Origin: Haliotis asinina
Lineage: Eukaryota; Mollusca; Gastropoda; Lepetellida; Haliotidae
Direction: 5' to 3'
Assembly: GCF_037392515.1 (NCBI RefSeq)
Contig: NC_090295.1
Span: forward strand, 21,468,001 to 21,532,000
Length of the DNA stretch: 64,000 bases
The position numbers and the translations under genes were made by a program. The notes beneath the pieces were generated by a model. The model saw only the letters and a program-made list of their open reading frames with translations, searched no databases and had not been told where the DNA came from. This document shows, piece by piece, positions 24,406 through 36,400 of the stretch. Each line of letters starts with the position of its first letter. Position 1 is the stretch's first letter.

Positions 24406-27400
24406 GATTAACTACCCGCCTTTATTTGACACATGCGAGCCTAAAGCAAACATTCGTAAATTCAAATATCACATATAAAATATACATATAACGACTGGCT
24501 TTTTAACTAAAATTATTAAAATATGAAAGCCCTAACCACTTAAGTATTCTATCGTCCAAACTCAAATTGTCTACTATGTTTGGGTCTATTATCGACTTCA
24601 GTTTATTCTGGGAAACACTTTTTTCTGTGTTTTCACAAAATTGAGTAAAACCTCAAGATATTTAGCATGTAAGACCTCACACGTACCACTCTCACAAAGT
24701 AGGCCCCACTCACCAACCCACTCATGCACTAACTCTGCCCAACTCAATCACTATCTGTGTCACGCTCTCACTCATTCTCAATAACCCTGCCAAACTCACT
24801 ATCTCTGTCATGCTCTCACTCACTCACTACGCATGCTACACGCACTCACTGTAACCCTGCCAAACTGACTCACTATCTCTGTCATGCTCTCACTCACTCA
24901 CTACGCATGCCACACTCACTCACTGTAACCCTGCCAAACTGACTCACTATATCTGTCATGCTCTCATTTACTCACTCCGCATGCTATGCTCACTCACTGT
25001 AACCCTGCCAAACTGACTCACTATCTCTGTCACGCTCTCACTCACTCACAACGCATGCTACACTCGCTAACTAGCCCATGAAGATCCCGGGTTAGAATTT
25101 GCCTTCAGCAAACCATGCTTGCCTTAAAAGGTGACTATGCTTGTCGTAAGAGGTGACTAATGGGATCGGGTGGTCAGGCTCACTGACTTGCTTGACACAT
25201 GTCATCGGTTCCCAATCGATGCTCATGTTGTTGATCACTGGATTGTCTGGTACAGACTTGATTATTTACAGACCGCCGCCATGTGGTTGGAATATTGCTG
25301 AGTGCGGCGTAAAACTAAACTCACTCACTATATCCGTCACTTTCCCAGTCACTCGATTCAGTTCAATTCAGTTGTGTAGAACAAAACTGTCCATGCCTTA
25401 TATGCAGGGTGGTGGAGGCAATCGATTTAGTAGAAAATTTATCCAAGTGTGTCCACGCATCAAAAATATAGCATTCCACAATCCTACATGCTTAATTTAA
25501 TACTACCAAGTATGTGTACAAAAGTTTAAGACAGAGCCCCTGTACAGTATTGTCTATACATCGCACAGGAGTGTATGCAAAAACAGCAGGGCTATATGAT
25601 AATATAATCTACCGCTATTGCTAAATAATTAGCATTGTGTACCCGAGCGTGGGCGCTTTTGCATTCTACGTTCAATGATGTCTAGTTGTACGCTACAGAA
25701 TAAATATATAAAAGTATTAAGAAGACCTTTGCACAAGTACGGCCAGTACATACAATCAATATTCACAGAATATTTATACAGGTGTGTCCAGGCATGGGAT
25801 ATACACTATTCCATGGTCAATGATGCATAATGTTACTCCCCGGGGTAGATACGGGGTAACAGACCATATCCGATGTCACCTGTGCAGCATGGATGCTATA
25901 CTAGATCGCTATCAACAGTGCTGAGATGATTTGCCATTCCATATTGCTACTTAATTTTTAATTTACAATCTGGATATAGAAACAAAAAAAGGGCTAAATC
26001 CTATATGCAGGCATAAAAGTGATACCTTCACTACCACGCCTGCCACACTCACTCACTAACCCTGCCAAAGTCACTCACTCTATCTGTCACGTTCACTCAC
26101 TATCTCTGTCACAGTCACTTATTAAGCCTTCAACTTTCACTCACTCACTCACTCACTCACGCACTACACCTGTCATGCACATCAACTTATTCACCAGCCC
26201 ACTCACTAACCCTGCCACACTCATCGACCTATTCACCAACTCACTCACTAGCCTGCCTCAGGGCTAAACCCACTCACCCCCTCGCTGCCTTACCGAGGAA
26301 CCGTGTGGCTTTTCGGGTAGTTGTCTTGCGGCTAGTCTTTGCAGGTCAAGTGTCAAGAACCCCGATTGGTACAACCTCATCACCGCGTGACTGAAACATG
26401 CGCGATGGATAAAACATTTATCGTTTAAAGTAAATGTTGTTTTTATTTATAAAGTTTGAAACACACGTTCAATGTTCATCACGTCTCAAGCCCATACGTA
26501 TGCAAATTAGATACGTAAATTTTATAACCGGCAGTAGGACTTTCTTCGCTTAATGTTCTGCGTCCCGTTAAACAATGCGGTGTTAGGGCTAAGAGGATCC
26601 TACGCGGAACTCCCCTTCCTTACCACTGACCTATGACAATCATAGCGCTTAGGTCGTTTTATATAACAACATTCAAGTCGCCAGTCAGCGGTCACAAAAT
26701 ATTAGGGGGTGACTTTTGAGAGAGAAAAACACCTATTGCCATAGCGATAGTCTATTGCAACATTCTATTGCAATAGTATTGCAATAGTTTTCTCTCCTTG
26801 AATTATGTCATTTGACGTCATTTTCCAAATAAATGCATAGTTTGCATGAAATAAAAACAAACAAAATAATAACAAACTTGACACACAGATGTCAACATCG
26901 CTTAGCCTAACCAAGATATCCCTTTCTCGTCTTATCACTTTATTGACTTGTGTTACCGTTTTGTCGTCTCATCGCTTTCTTGCCTGCTGTTATTGCTTCC
27001 TTTTTTTCTCGACTCAAGCTATCGCTTTCTCAATTCACTGAGACAACAATTTGGATGATCGATCACGAGGAATATGTTATCGCTTTCACATTTAGTGTTA
27101 TTACTTTCTCATCTCGTGTTATCGCTTTCTCGTCATCTGTTATTGTTTTCTTACCTTATGTTATCGCTTTCTCGCCATGTTATCAGTTTCTCGTCTCGTG
27201 TTATTGCTGTTTCATTTTGTGTTATTGCTTTCTCGTCTTGTGATATCATTTTCTTGCCTTGTTTTATTGCTTTCTCGTATTGTATTATCGGTTTCTCGCG
27301 TTGTCGTCTTGTGTTATCGCTTTCTCGTCTTGAGTTACCGTTTTCTCGTAGTGGGTTATCACATTCTCGAGAACGAAGAGATGTGTGGAATGGCGTGAGT

Positions 27401-30400
27401 GTCTGGCTGTTGTGGCGAGTGATCCGTGTTCGAATTGATCTCCAGCAGTCCATGCTAACCGTAAGAGGCGATTAACGGGAAAGGGGTGTCAGACTCAGTA
27501 CCCTGGTTGACATATATCGTCGTACACCGCTTCTTACGACTGGCATGGTTTGCCAAAGACCAATTCTAACCCGGATCTTCACGACGTCTGCGATGTACCA
27601 TCAGGGAAATCACCAATTGGAAATGGTGGTCGCGAATCAGATGTCGAAACGTCAATAAAACCATTCCATGAAATGCAGAAACAAAATTAACAACTTAAAC
27701 TATCCATTAAACGCTTGCAAGGGTCGACTTACCACAACTAAAGTCACGACATTGCAACTGACGTACCTCCCATCGCTGTTGACGGCGATGTACAGGAAGC
27801 CACCGTCGTCGAGGTGTTGTTCGGTTGCTGTCGTCCACGTGCCTGTCCAAAACAAGCCTGGCAGCGCCTTGACTCGAGATAATATCTCTAGACAAGAAAC
27901 AGAAATATGTTATAGTTCTCAGAGGTAGATCGTGTTTACGTCACTGCAATTATTCGCACACCGAATGGGTGAGAGAGTTGCGTCTTATATAATGCCGCTT
28001 TTATATCCCAGCAATATCACGGCGGGGGACACCAGAAATATGCTTGACACATTGTGTCCATGTGTTACGGTGACAACTACACTGACAGAGTCACTCTACT
28101 GTGACTAGGCTCGAAACAAATTAAAGTCTAGGGTATAATAATACATTTAGGCAAACCAACCTGTTCCAGTTAACCGAAATAGTGAAGGATAAAATAAGAA
28201 CCACAACAAGAAAAGTTTTAGAATTGTATTATACTTAAGATAGATAAACAGTTTTACTTACAATGGATAACATGCATAGATGGCACCCTATTTCCTAATA
28301 GGCTAAAGTATGAGGACCGGCAGTAACTTAAGGAAGGACTGGACTATAGGATATACCTTAAAGTATAAAGGAATACCAGGGTAACAAAAATATAAATGCC
28401 AGCGGAGATTTGGGCGCGAGTTTTCAACCAAACAGTTCTCACAAAAAGCTATCTTAAGCTCAACAACAAAGGATTATCCTAAATCCTAATCCCAACTCCG
28501 ACTTAGCAAATATCCCCTGGAGAGTCCATCCTTCGCTAGCCACCTCAGTCGTCCAATGCCGGTTCCGGTCGGTCCCCGCCTTACTGACCTCTGGCTAACC
28601 CTATTTATAGCCCGCTGGCGGACCTCGCAGGTCGTAGCGAGACTTCGGTCTTTTGGTATTGACCCTTTACAAGCGAGAAGTGTACTTTTGAAATTAAGAT
28701 AATTACGGAATAGGGTGCCATAGGATAACAGAGTATATATAAAGTATATATGTGCATAAAACTGACAACATCCCCTTTACGATGATGCACATAAAAATAG
28801 ACATAAGAAATCATATCAAGCGTAAAGTGCAGTTAACTGACTTCAAACTGCCATACAATACTGGGTTGGTACACTTTAAATTCCAACATTTTCATAATAG
28901 TAATAGCTAAGTGTACCAACCGCACACCAATAAAAAAATACACATAATAAGGATTTGAATGATGTAATATAACATAATATTGAAATATAATTTTAAACGT
29001 AGCGACAGCAATTCTACATACATCAAAAACGGCCCTTACTATACTGAAGATAGCCACTAGGCTGTCACGTGATTGAGGGCGGGAGGTGGAATTCACGCAG
29101 CCGTAACACGATGTGGATCATCGAACCCGGACCGCCGGCGTGACGAGCGTACGTTTTATCCACTTCGCTACCCCACTGCCTATCACAGACTGAGGGCATC
29201 ACACCAGTGACAGGGAAACAAATCAGATATTGTTATCTATACTATGTGTCACTTAAAATTGCTCGCCCAAACGCACCTCGTGCAAACTGCTGGTGACCGC
29301 ACGAATACTCCCGGAACGGGTAGAAGTGCATGTGAAATGCGAGGTAGTTTGGGGTGGTCAAGGATACACAGGTCATTCGTGTTCTATTCGTTCGTTGCTA
29401 TTCATTCGTTGAGGCTATACGCTCCCAACGCGCGTAGGCATTAGGAACGATTGCCTACACAGTTTTATAGGTTCAATTGGCTGTTAGATTGTTGAACTTG
29501 TATAAGTGGTCAGAGGTTAGACAGTGAGGGAAATTTGGCGGATTTCATTTCATAGTTAATTTTCATCACTTTAAGAGAATCACTTTTAGTTCCTTGTAAG
29601 TCACCCAGTTTTCTCCCTTGTAATAGTTGTCACGTTTATTTTCTTATTTCGACCAAAGGTAAGTTTCAAAAATCAGTTGATTATTTTTCAGTTTCATTTA
29701 TTAGACAGCTCTGCACATGTTTATTTCCACTGCGCAACATTGCTAAAAAACAGGATAAAAACATACTCGCTCTTTCACTGAATTATTATATACAGGGAGA
29801 CGGATAATAGATGTCGAACCAGTCCATAACCTGACACACGCTTTACCAGTTACTTACAATATCATGTTGATATACTTAATACATCAGTACAAAATTAACC
29901 CGTATCTATTATCTGCCGATGAACTGATTCATAAATTATCAGTGACCTCGCCATGTGTTCTGACAACTCCATATGTTCTCGCAATAACTCTATAACATGG
30001 AAGTCAAATAAGTATGCAAAAAATACTTGGATCTGACACATTGTTTTCTGGATGATTGCATGTTTTCGCAACATAACAGAGGAGAACGCGACGTTTGTAA
30101 GATTTAGGTTCGCTGGTTCGATAATGATGGCTGATTGAGTCCTGACGGTGAGCACCAGCATGAGCATCGATCTACGCAGTCGGGATACGGCGATTACAAA
30201 GAATCCTTTTGATAATGGATTAAAGGATAAAGACAAAGGAATTTTATCAAGAGAGAGAACGGAAGCAGATGCCAGACAATGAGTGAGTGAGTGAGAGAGT
30301 TTGGTTTTACGCCGCTTTTAGCAATATTCCAGCGATATCACGGCGGGGACACCAGAAAATGGGCCTCACACATTGTACCCATCTGGGGAATCGAACCCGG

Positions 30401-33400
30401 GTCTTCGGCGTGAAGAGCGAACGCTTTAACCACTAGACCACCCCTATGACGCATAGTGACCTTTTCGTTGCGAGTTTAAATGTTTATATTTTTAAAAAAT
30501 AATCTTTTGTCCCCGCAATGACACGAGCGCCTGTGCCCAAACCTAGGTCTACACTACACACACCCTAACATACATATCGCTCTGGCCCATAGACCCGATA
30601 TTTGTGGATATAGGGTATGCGGTTTTATTCTTTGAAAGCTGTTGATTGTTTGAATAATATTTACATAGAAAATTGACTCAGGTGTACTATACATTTTCAG
30701 CCTCTACACAACTGTTAGAAGATCACACGTAGCCATTACTGCCACGTGCTTTAGTTCCTGTGATGTACAAAATTCAATACGTTGGGACTAATATTGCGGT
30801 TTCGTATGATCAGGTTAATAAACAGCTATTTGATTCAACCTTATAAGTAAAACTGATAATATTAATGAAAATGATTTATGCATTTTGTGAAATGTATAGG
30901 CGCACATATAAAAGGAATTGTCTTGTTCATTGAATTTGTTTGTGTCGGTTTTATAGACAAAACAATTATGAAAATTGATTGACCAGGTGCGGGTTTGTCA
31001 AAAACGTTTCATGATTCATTATCATTGTTTTCGATAACACAAATCAATTTAAATTCGATTAAAACATATTGTGATAGCAGGATATCTAACTGAAACAATA
31101 TTTATACGAAAAATGTTTACAAATATACAAACCAGGTCTTGTCTTAATTTGGACAAATCTTACGTCCATATTCTAATGCATGTAGTTCCATACTAAAAAG
31201 CGATCTTTCATTGCATACTTATGAAAAGAAATAATTATATAATCATGAGAAGCAGGTTTATATCTTATGTGATTATACAATGAATGGTGTTGTTAAATAT
31301 TATTTTTCATTTAAGCTAAATTGATGCCAGACAGGTGCGCGTGTTGCTCAGAATAAGATACGCAGTAAAACCGTCCAACTGAAGATATATTTAGGACACT
31401 ATTTCAATGGTAAAATCATTCATTTATGTTCTGTCTGTAGAGTGTTGGATTCAGACATAGAATCCGAGACTTTTTACACAATCCATGGAAATTAGATTAT
31501 GTAGATACTAATCAGCAAACCAGTCGTCTTTTTCCGACGTCACAAAATGCACAAAACATGCCATGACGTCAGCTAAAATGTTGTATTATTTTCGGTTTTC
31601 AATACGTTTGAAGATATGGCTATTACTCTGTTATAAATGAGAACATGAGAATCGAAGGAGAACATGAGAATAGAAGAACTAACGTATGTATCGGATAGGT
31701 CCATCCAAATCGGTATTAGGTGCTTTCTCATGTGGTACAATGGTATCATTTCTTATAAATTGTGAAACTACCAAAAGGTATCCGCTCACACTGGGGAACT
31801 TTGTATTTGGTTCACTGTGAACAAAACATAACGAAATTAAATATACTGTCCGTAACCACAGCAAATTCTCTCCATGTGATCAGAGTTGAATATTGACCTA
31901 ATGTGAAGCATAGCGGAGTTATGCCCCCTTATCTTTATACGTGCATGTCCCCTCTGTCGACGTTTGACGTCATAGAAGAAAATCCATTTTTGACATTTAT
32001 TGCGGGCCATTTTAGCACATAAATCCATTTCAACACACTTCTGTCGTTCAGATATCAGGCTGTATTTTCTTCGCTCACACTTTTCGTAAAAATGACAATG
32101 TTAAAAATCGTAACAGACTGTCCTTTTGATGTAAGGGAGAGAAAGGAGAAAGTTACTGCTTTTTAACGCATACAAAAGTTTTGGACAAAATTTAGCAGTG
32201 TCTATTTCTCAACCCCCTGAGGCAGTCACAGTTATATTTATACCAACGGATAGGAAATTAAACATTCAACATTTCTGTGTAATTTCATAGTTGGGCGCAG
32301 ATCCGGGACCATGCGGGCGCAATTCTTGCACAGCGTTCACTTTTCAAACCTTATGAAAATGTGCGCCTGAAAAATAAAATCGGCATCCAGGGACTCGTTT
32401 CACAAAGCTCTCGTACGCCTAAGTTGTCGTAACTTTTCTAGTAGCAGTCGTACCCTCAATGCTGTAACATAGGAAGTAGGAATACTACGTGAAAAATTGC
32501 GAGATCTTAGGCTTACGAGAGCCTTGTGAAACGAGTCTCTGGTGGTTGAAGGGTTCTCATGTCACGCCGAAGATCCGGGTTCGATTCCGTATAGGAAATT
32601 GTTGGTTTCATTTGTCCTGGAAATCGAACAACAATGCCAATGGTATCATGGTTTGAAAGAAATATATCCAGTTACTATTTGTGGCTATGGAAATTGGAAA
32701 TAACAGGCTCAGGCATCCATCGACGTAGGGGCGATGGGGTAGCCTTGTGGTTAAAGCATTTCGCTTGTACCGCCGAAGACCCGGGTTCGATTCCCCACAT
32801 GGGTACAATGAGTTAATCCTATTTCTGGTGTTCCTCGCCGTGATATTACTGGAATGTTGCTGAAAGCATGAACCCAAGCTCACTCACCCACTCCATCGGG
32901 CATGTACAACGTCATTTTCTTACATTTATATACGTCATCCTCGTAAATTGAGCACAGATGGACTCATCTTAGGCAAGTGAAATTGTTCAAAATTGCTTGA
33001 TTACCCAGCAGAAAATGGGTACAGGGTGGGATAAAGTCATGTGAATAGAACCTTCTAGCCCCTAACAGATAGCTTGGGATTTCTACGGTTATAATACAAT
33101 ATAATATAATATAATATAATATAATATAATATAAACGCACATATTACTATTATTACATAGCGTGCGGATGGCCCAGTTGCCAAAGTCACCGCAGTTTCAT
33201 GTGAAGAGTTAAATATGCTTGAGTTTGCAAAACAACCTTAGCTAAGATCAACCTTAAGCACTAAGGTTAGAGTTACGATCACCTTAAGAAAAAGATACGC
33301 CTGTTGCACAAAACAACTTTAGGGCAACCTTAACCCGTGGATTTTTTATTCAGGCGCACATTTTCATAAGGTTTGAAAAGTGAACGTTGTGCGAAAATTG

Positions 33401-36400
33401 CGCTAGCGTGGTCCTAGATCTGTGTACGGCTATAAAATTACACAGAAATGTAGAATATTTAATTTCCTATCCGTTGGTATAAATATAACTGCGACAACCT
33501 CAGGGATTTGAGAAATAGATACTGCTAAATGTTGTCCAAAACTTTTGTGTGCGTTAAAAAATCATTAAATTTCTCCGCTTTCATCGTATACCAATAAAAG
33601 CACTCGCCTACGATTTTTTAATTTTATCATCTTTACGAAAAGTGTGAGAACGACATAAGTGTATATGAAATGGATTTATGTGTTAATGCACAACATTGTA
33701 AGCTCAATGTTAAAAATGGCCCGCCATAAATGTCAAAAATGGATTCTCTTCTATGACGTTCACAAGGAGACGATGCACGCATAAAGATAAGGGGGCATAA
33801 CCCCGCTATGCTTTACATCAGGTCAGTGTAACTAAGATCACATGGAGAGAATTTGCTGTGAATATGGACAGTATATTTTCGTTATGTTTTGTACACAGTG
33901 AACAAACCTATTCCAATACAAAGTTCCCCAATGTGAGCGGAGACTTTTTGGTAGTTTCACAGTTTATAAGGAAAGATACCAATGTACTACATAAGAAATC
34001 GATTTGGATGGCAATAGATAATTTAGTTCTTAGATTCCAAATTCTCCTGTTTGTGTAGATGTATCTTGATTAATTTTACATCACTACTAACGGAGTAACA
34101 GACACATCTTCAAATGTAATGACATTATATAATAACATAACTGAAAATGATGCAACATTTTAGTTGACGTCATGGCATGTTTTGTGCATTTTGTGACGTC
34201 GGAAAAAGACGACACTGCTTTGCTGTATATATCTCACCTAATTTCCATTGAATATGTGAAAGGTCTCGGCTACTATGCCAGAATTCAACACACTTTAGAC
34301 AAAACGAAATAGTGTCCTGAATATATCAACAATTAGACGGTTTTATCACGTATCTTCTTGTATGCAACACGTGCTCACGTGGATCAATTTAGCGTAAATG
34401 ATTGTTCATTTAGGATATAAACATTTATGATTATGTTATTTCTCTTCATAGGTATGTAATGAAAGGTAAAAAGTAAGAACTGTTAGATTGTGTACGTAAG
34501 GTTTGTCCAAATTAAGTCATGACCTGTAAGCAGTTTTCGTATAAATATTGATTTAGATATCCTAGTTGCTATCAAAATATGTTTCAAAACGTTTTTGACA
34601 AACTCGCACCTGGTCAAAATACGCAAAATATACATCACAATACTGAAAGTGCACTCGGAATGATATGAACATTGTGTTTACTCTTGTTCAACCGACCCTC
34701 ACCTCAAAGAAATTGCCTAATATGTGCAACAATGTTGACGTGTGACATCACCACCCATGACCGATTTCTTTCAAAATGGCGGCTTTGCTGACAAGGGTAC
34801 ATCGGATTTTGCGAGGACTCTTGCCTTGATTCAGGGATCTTTTGAACATAAATTTGAGATGTAACTAATCAGAATTATTCTGAGTATCTGTGTTTTGTTA
34901 TATGTTTTTATCGTTTTCAATGTAAATGACGGGAGAAATGCCGATAAGTACCGTTGTCGTTCTGCTTGATTTTGCGTCAGTCATGGCGTCACGTTGCACG
35001 GAAACTTTGACAGTTGCTTATGAATCATTACATGATTGCATTGTATATTTTTTTAACTTGCTATTTCTTGCTGCGATACTCTTCAACTTAATATTCTAGG
35101 CGTACTTAACCATGCTGGAAAATTTCCGAAAATATCACGTATTGTAAAATCGGATTTTTTCTTTGTTTACATTTGAAACGCACAGTCTTTCGAGCACTGC
35201 GTTCGTTCTCGTTCGTTTTATGTAGACTGTTGGTGTTGGTGGCAAAGACCATTTGTAATTTGATTCTATGATGTGTGGAGAATTCAATGATGCATTTGTC
35301 GCAGCAGACTATGAAGTATACGTCATATAATAGGCGTCTCAATATCGGCCTTGTCGAAACGTGATTTTGTAAACACTATCCAATATGGCGGAAAGCGCAC
35401 TAAGTGTATTTTCGAAAACATCCCAACCAATTCTTGGTTCATGGGCGACCTTTCAGAATTATCATAACTGGTTTTCATGGAAACTTGATATCAGTGATCA
35501 TTAATATGCTATTTTTGACATTCCCATTTCTGTACACTCTCTGCTTCCTCAAAATAAAAGCAGCCGCCATATTCCCTTTCCAACCTAAAGACGCTAAGTT
35601 TGGATCGAACCAACCTTAGTTATCAACCGTAACTTAAGGTTAACCTTAGCTGAGGTTGTTTCGTGCAACGGGAGGCTAACCTTAGTAAAGGTCTAAGGTT
35701 GAAATCTTAGAGATAAGGTTGACCTTAGAGATAAGGTTGTTTTGAACAACGGAGCACTGCTGGTTGTTGGATTGGATCAGCGGATCCTTGCACGACCAAG
35801 GGAAGCAATTCTGAATAGAAAATTGTTAATATGAGACTGGGACGTTTATGTCACAAGTTGGGCTGTTACGACACACTCACAAATTCGATGAATCCCTTCA
35901 TGAATACAATTCGTTATCCGTGCTCACCAGAACCAAACGTGAATGAATATTTGCATTTCTTTTTCAAAGCATGTTTTACTTGAGCCCTTATTAAAGTGAG
36001 ATATGCAAGGATGGAACATGTAATAACCTTGCAGTTGTGCAAGTCATGTCAGTTTTCAAAGGCTGCACGAGGAACTGTGGACTGTAACTAGTACTTTATA
36101 ACATACCAAATTTGAGTGTCCTGTCAGAACACTGGTTATTACTACGACAGATTAACAGTCAACACGGGGTTTCCATATTGCGCATGAGTCACTGCAGTAT
36201 TGTATATTGAACAATATTTTATTTATGAATAATTATTCGTATTCATTACCCAATGTTTGTGATACATATCATATTCACCACACAGTGTATTCGTTGCTGC
36301 CCGAGTCACGAGCTTCTCGAGAACTATTTATTTCCTTATCCCCCATGTTACTTCCAGTCTTTTAGTATAACTTGATGACTATCTTTAGCTTCCGTATTAA

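Larger units (their letters stand above)
30975..34625. repeat. long inverted repeat, arms about 1.3-1.4 kb
   Basis: Left arm 30975-32378 and right arm 33348-34625 are reverse complements with indels. Anchors: the GACGTC/ATGCACAAAACATGCC block at 31530-31560 against 34165-34200; the AAGTTCCCC block at 31790-31810 against 33915-33935; the GCGCACATTTTCATAAGG block at 32345-32370 against 33353-33375. The spacer 32379-33347 holds a MITE, SINE pieces and an (ATAAT)n run. It lies in spermine synthase intron 1 and has no coding potential. Confidence 0.88.

Noticed and set aside
24745-25080. CRISPR-like array of regular repeats
   Set aside because: Units have no unique spacers and the DNA is animal; these are minisatellites.
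26950-27475. Hydrophobic overlapping ORFs resembling membrane segments
   Set aside because: Product of a 21-base TTATCGCTTTCTCG minisatellite, open in several frames on both strands.
32390-32540. Possible exon from the short ORFs around the spacer of the long inverted repeat
   Set aside because: The sequence is a MITE and SINE pieces.
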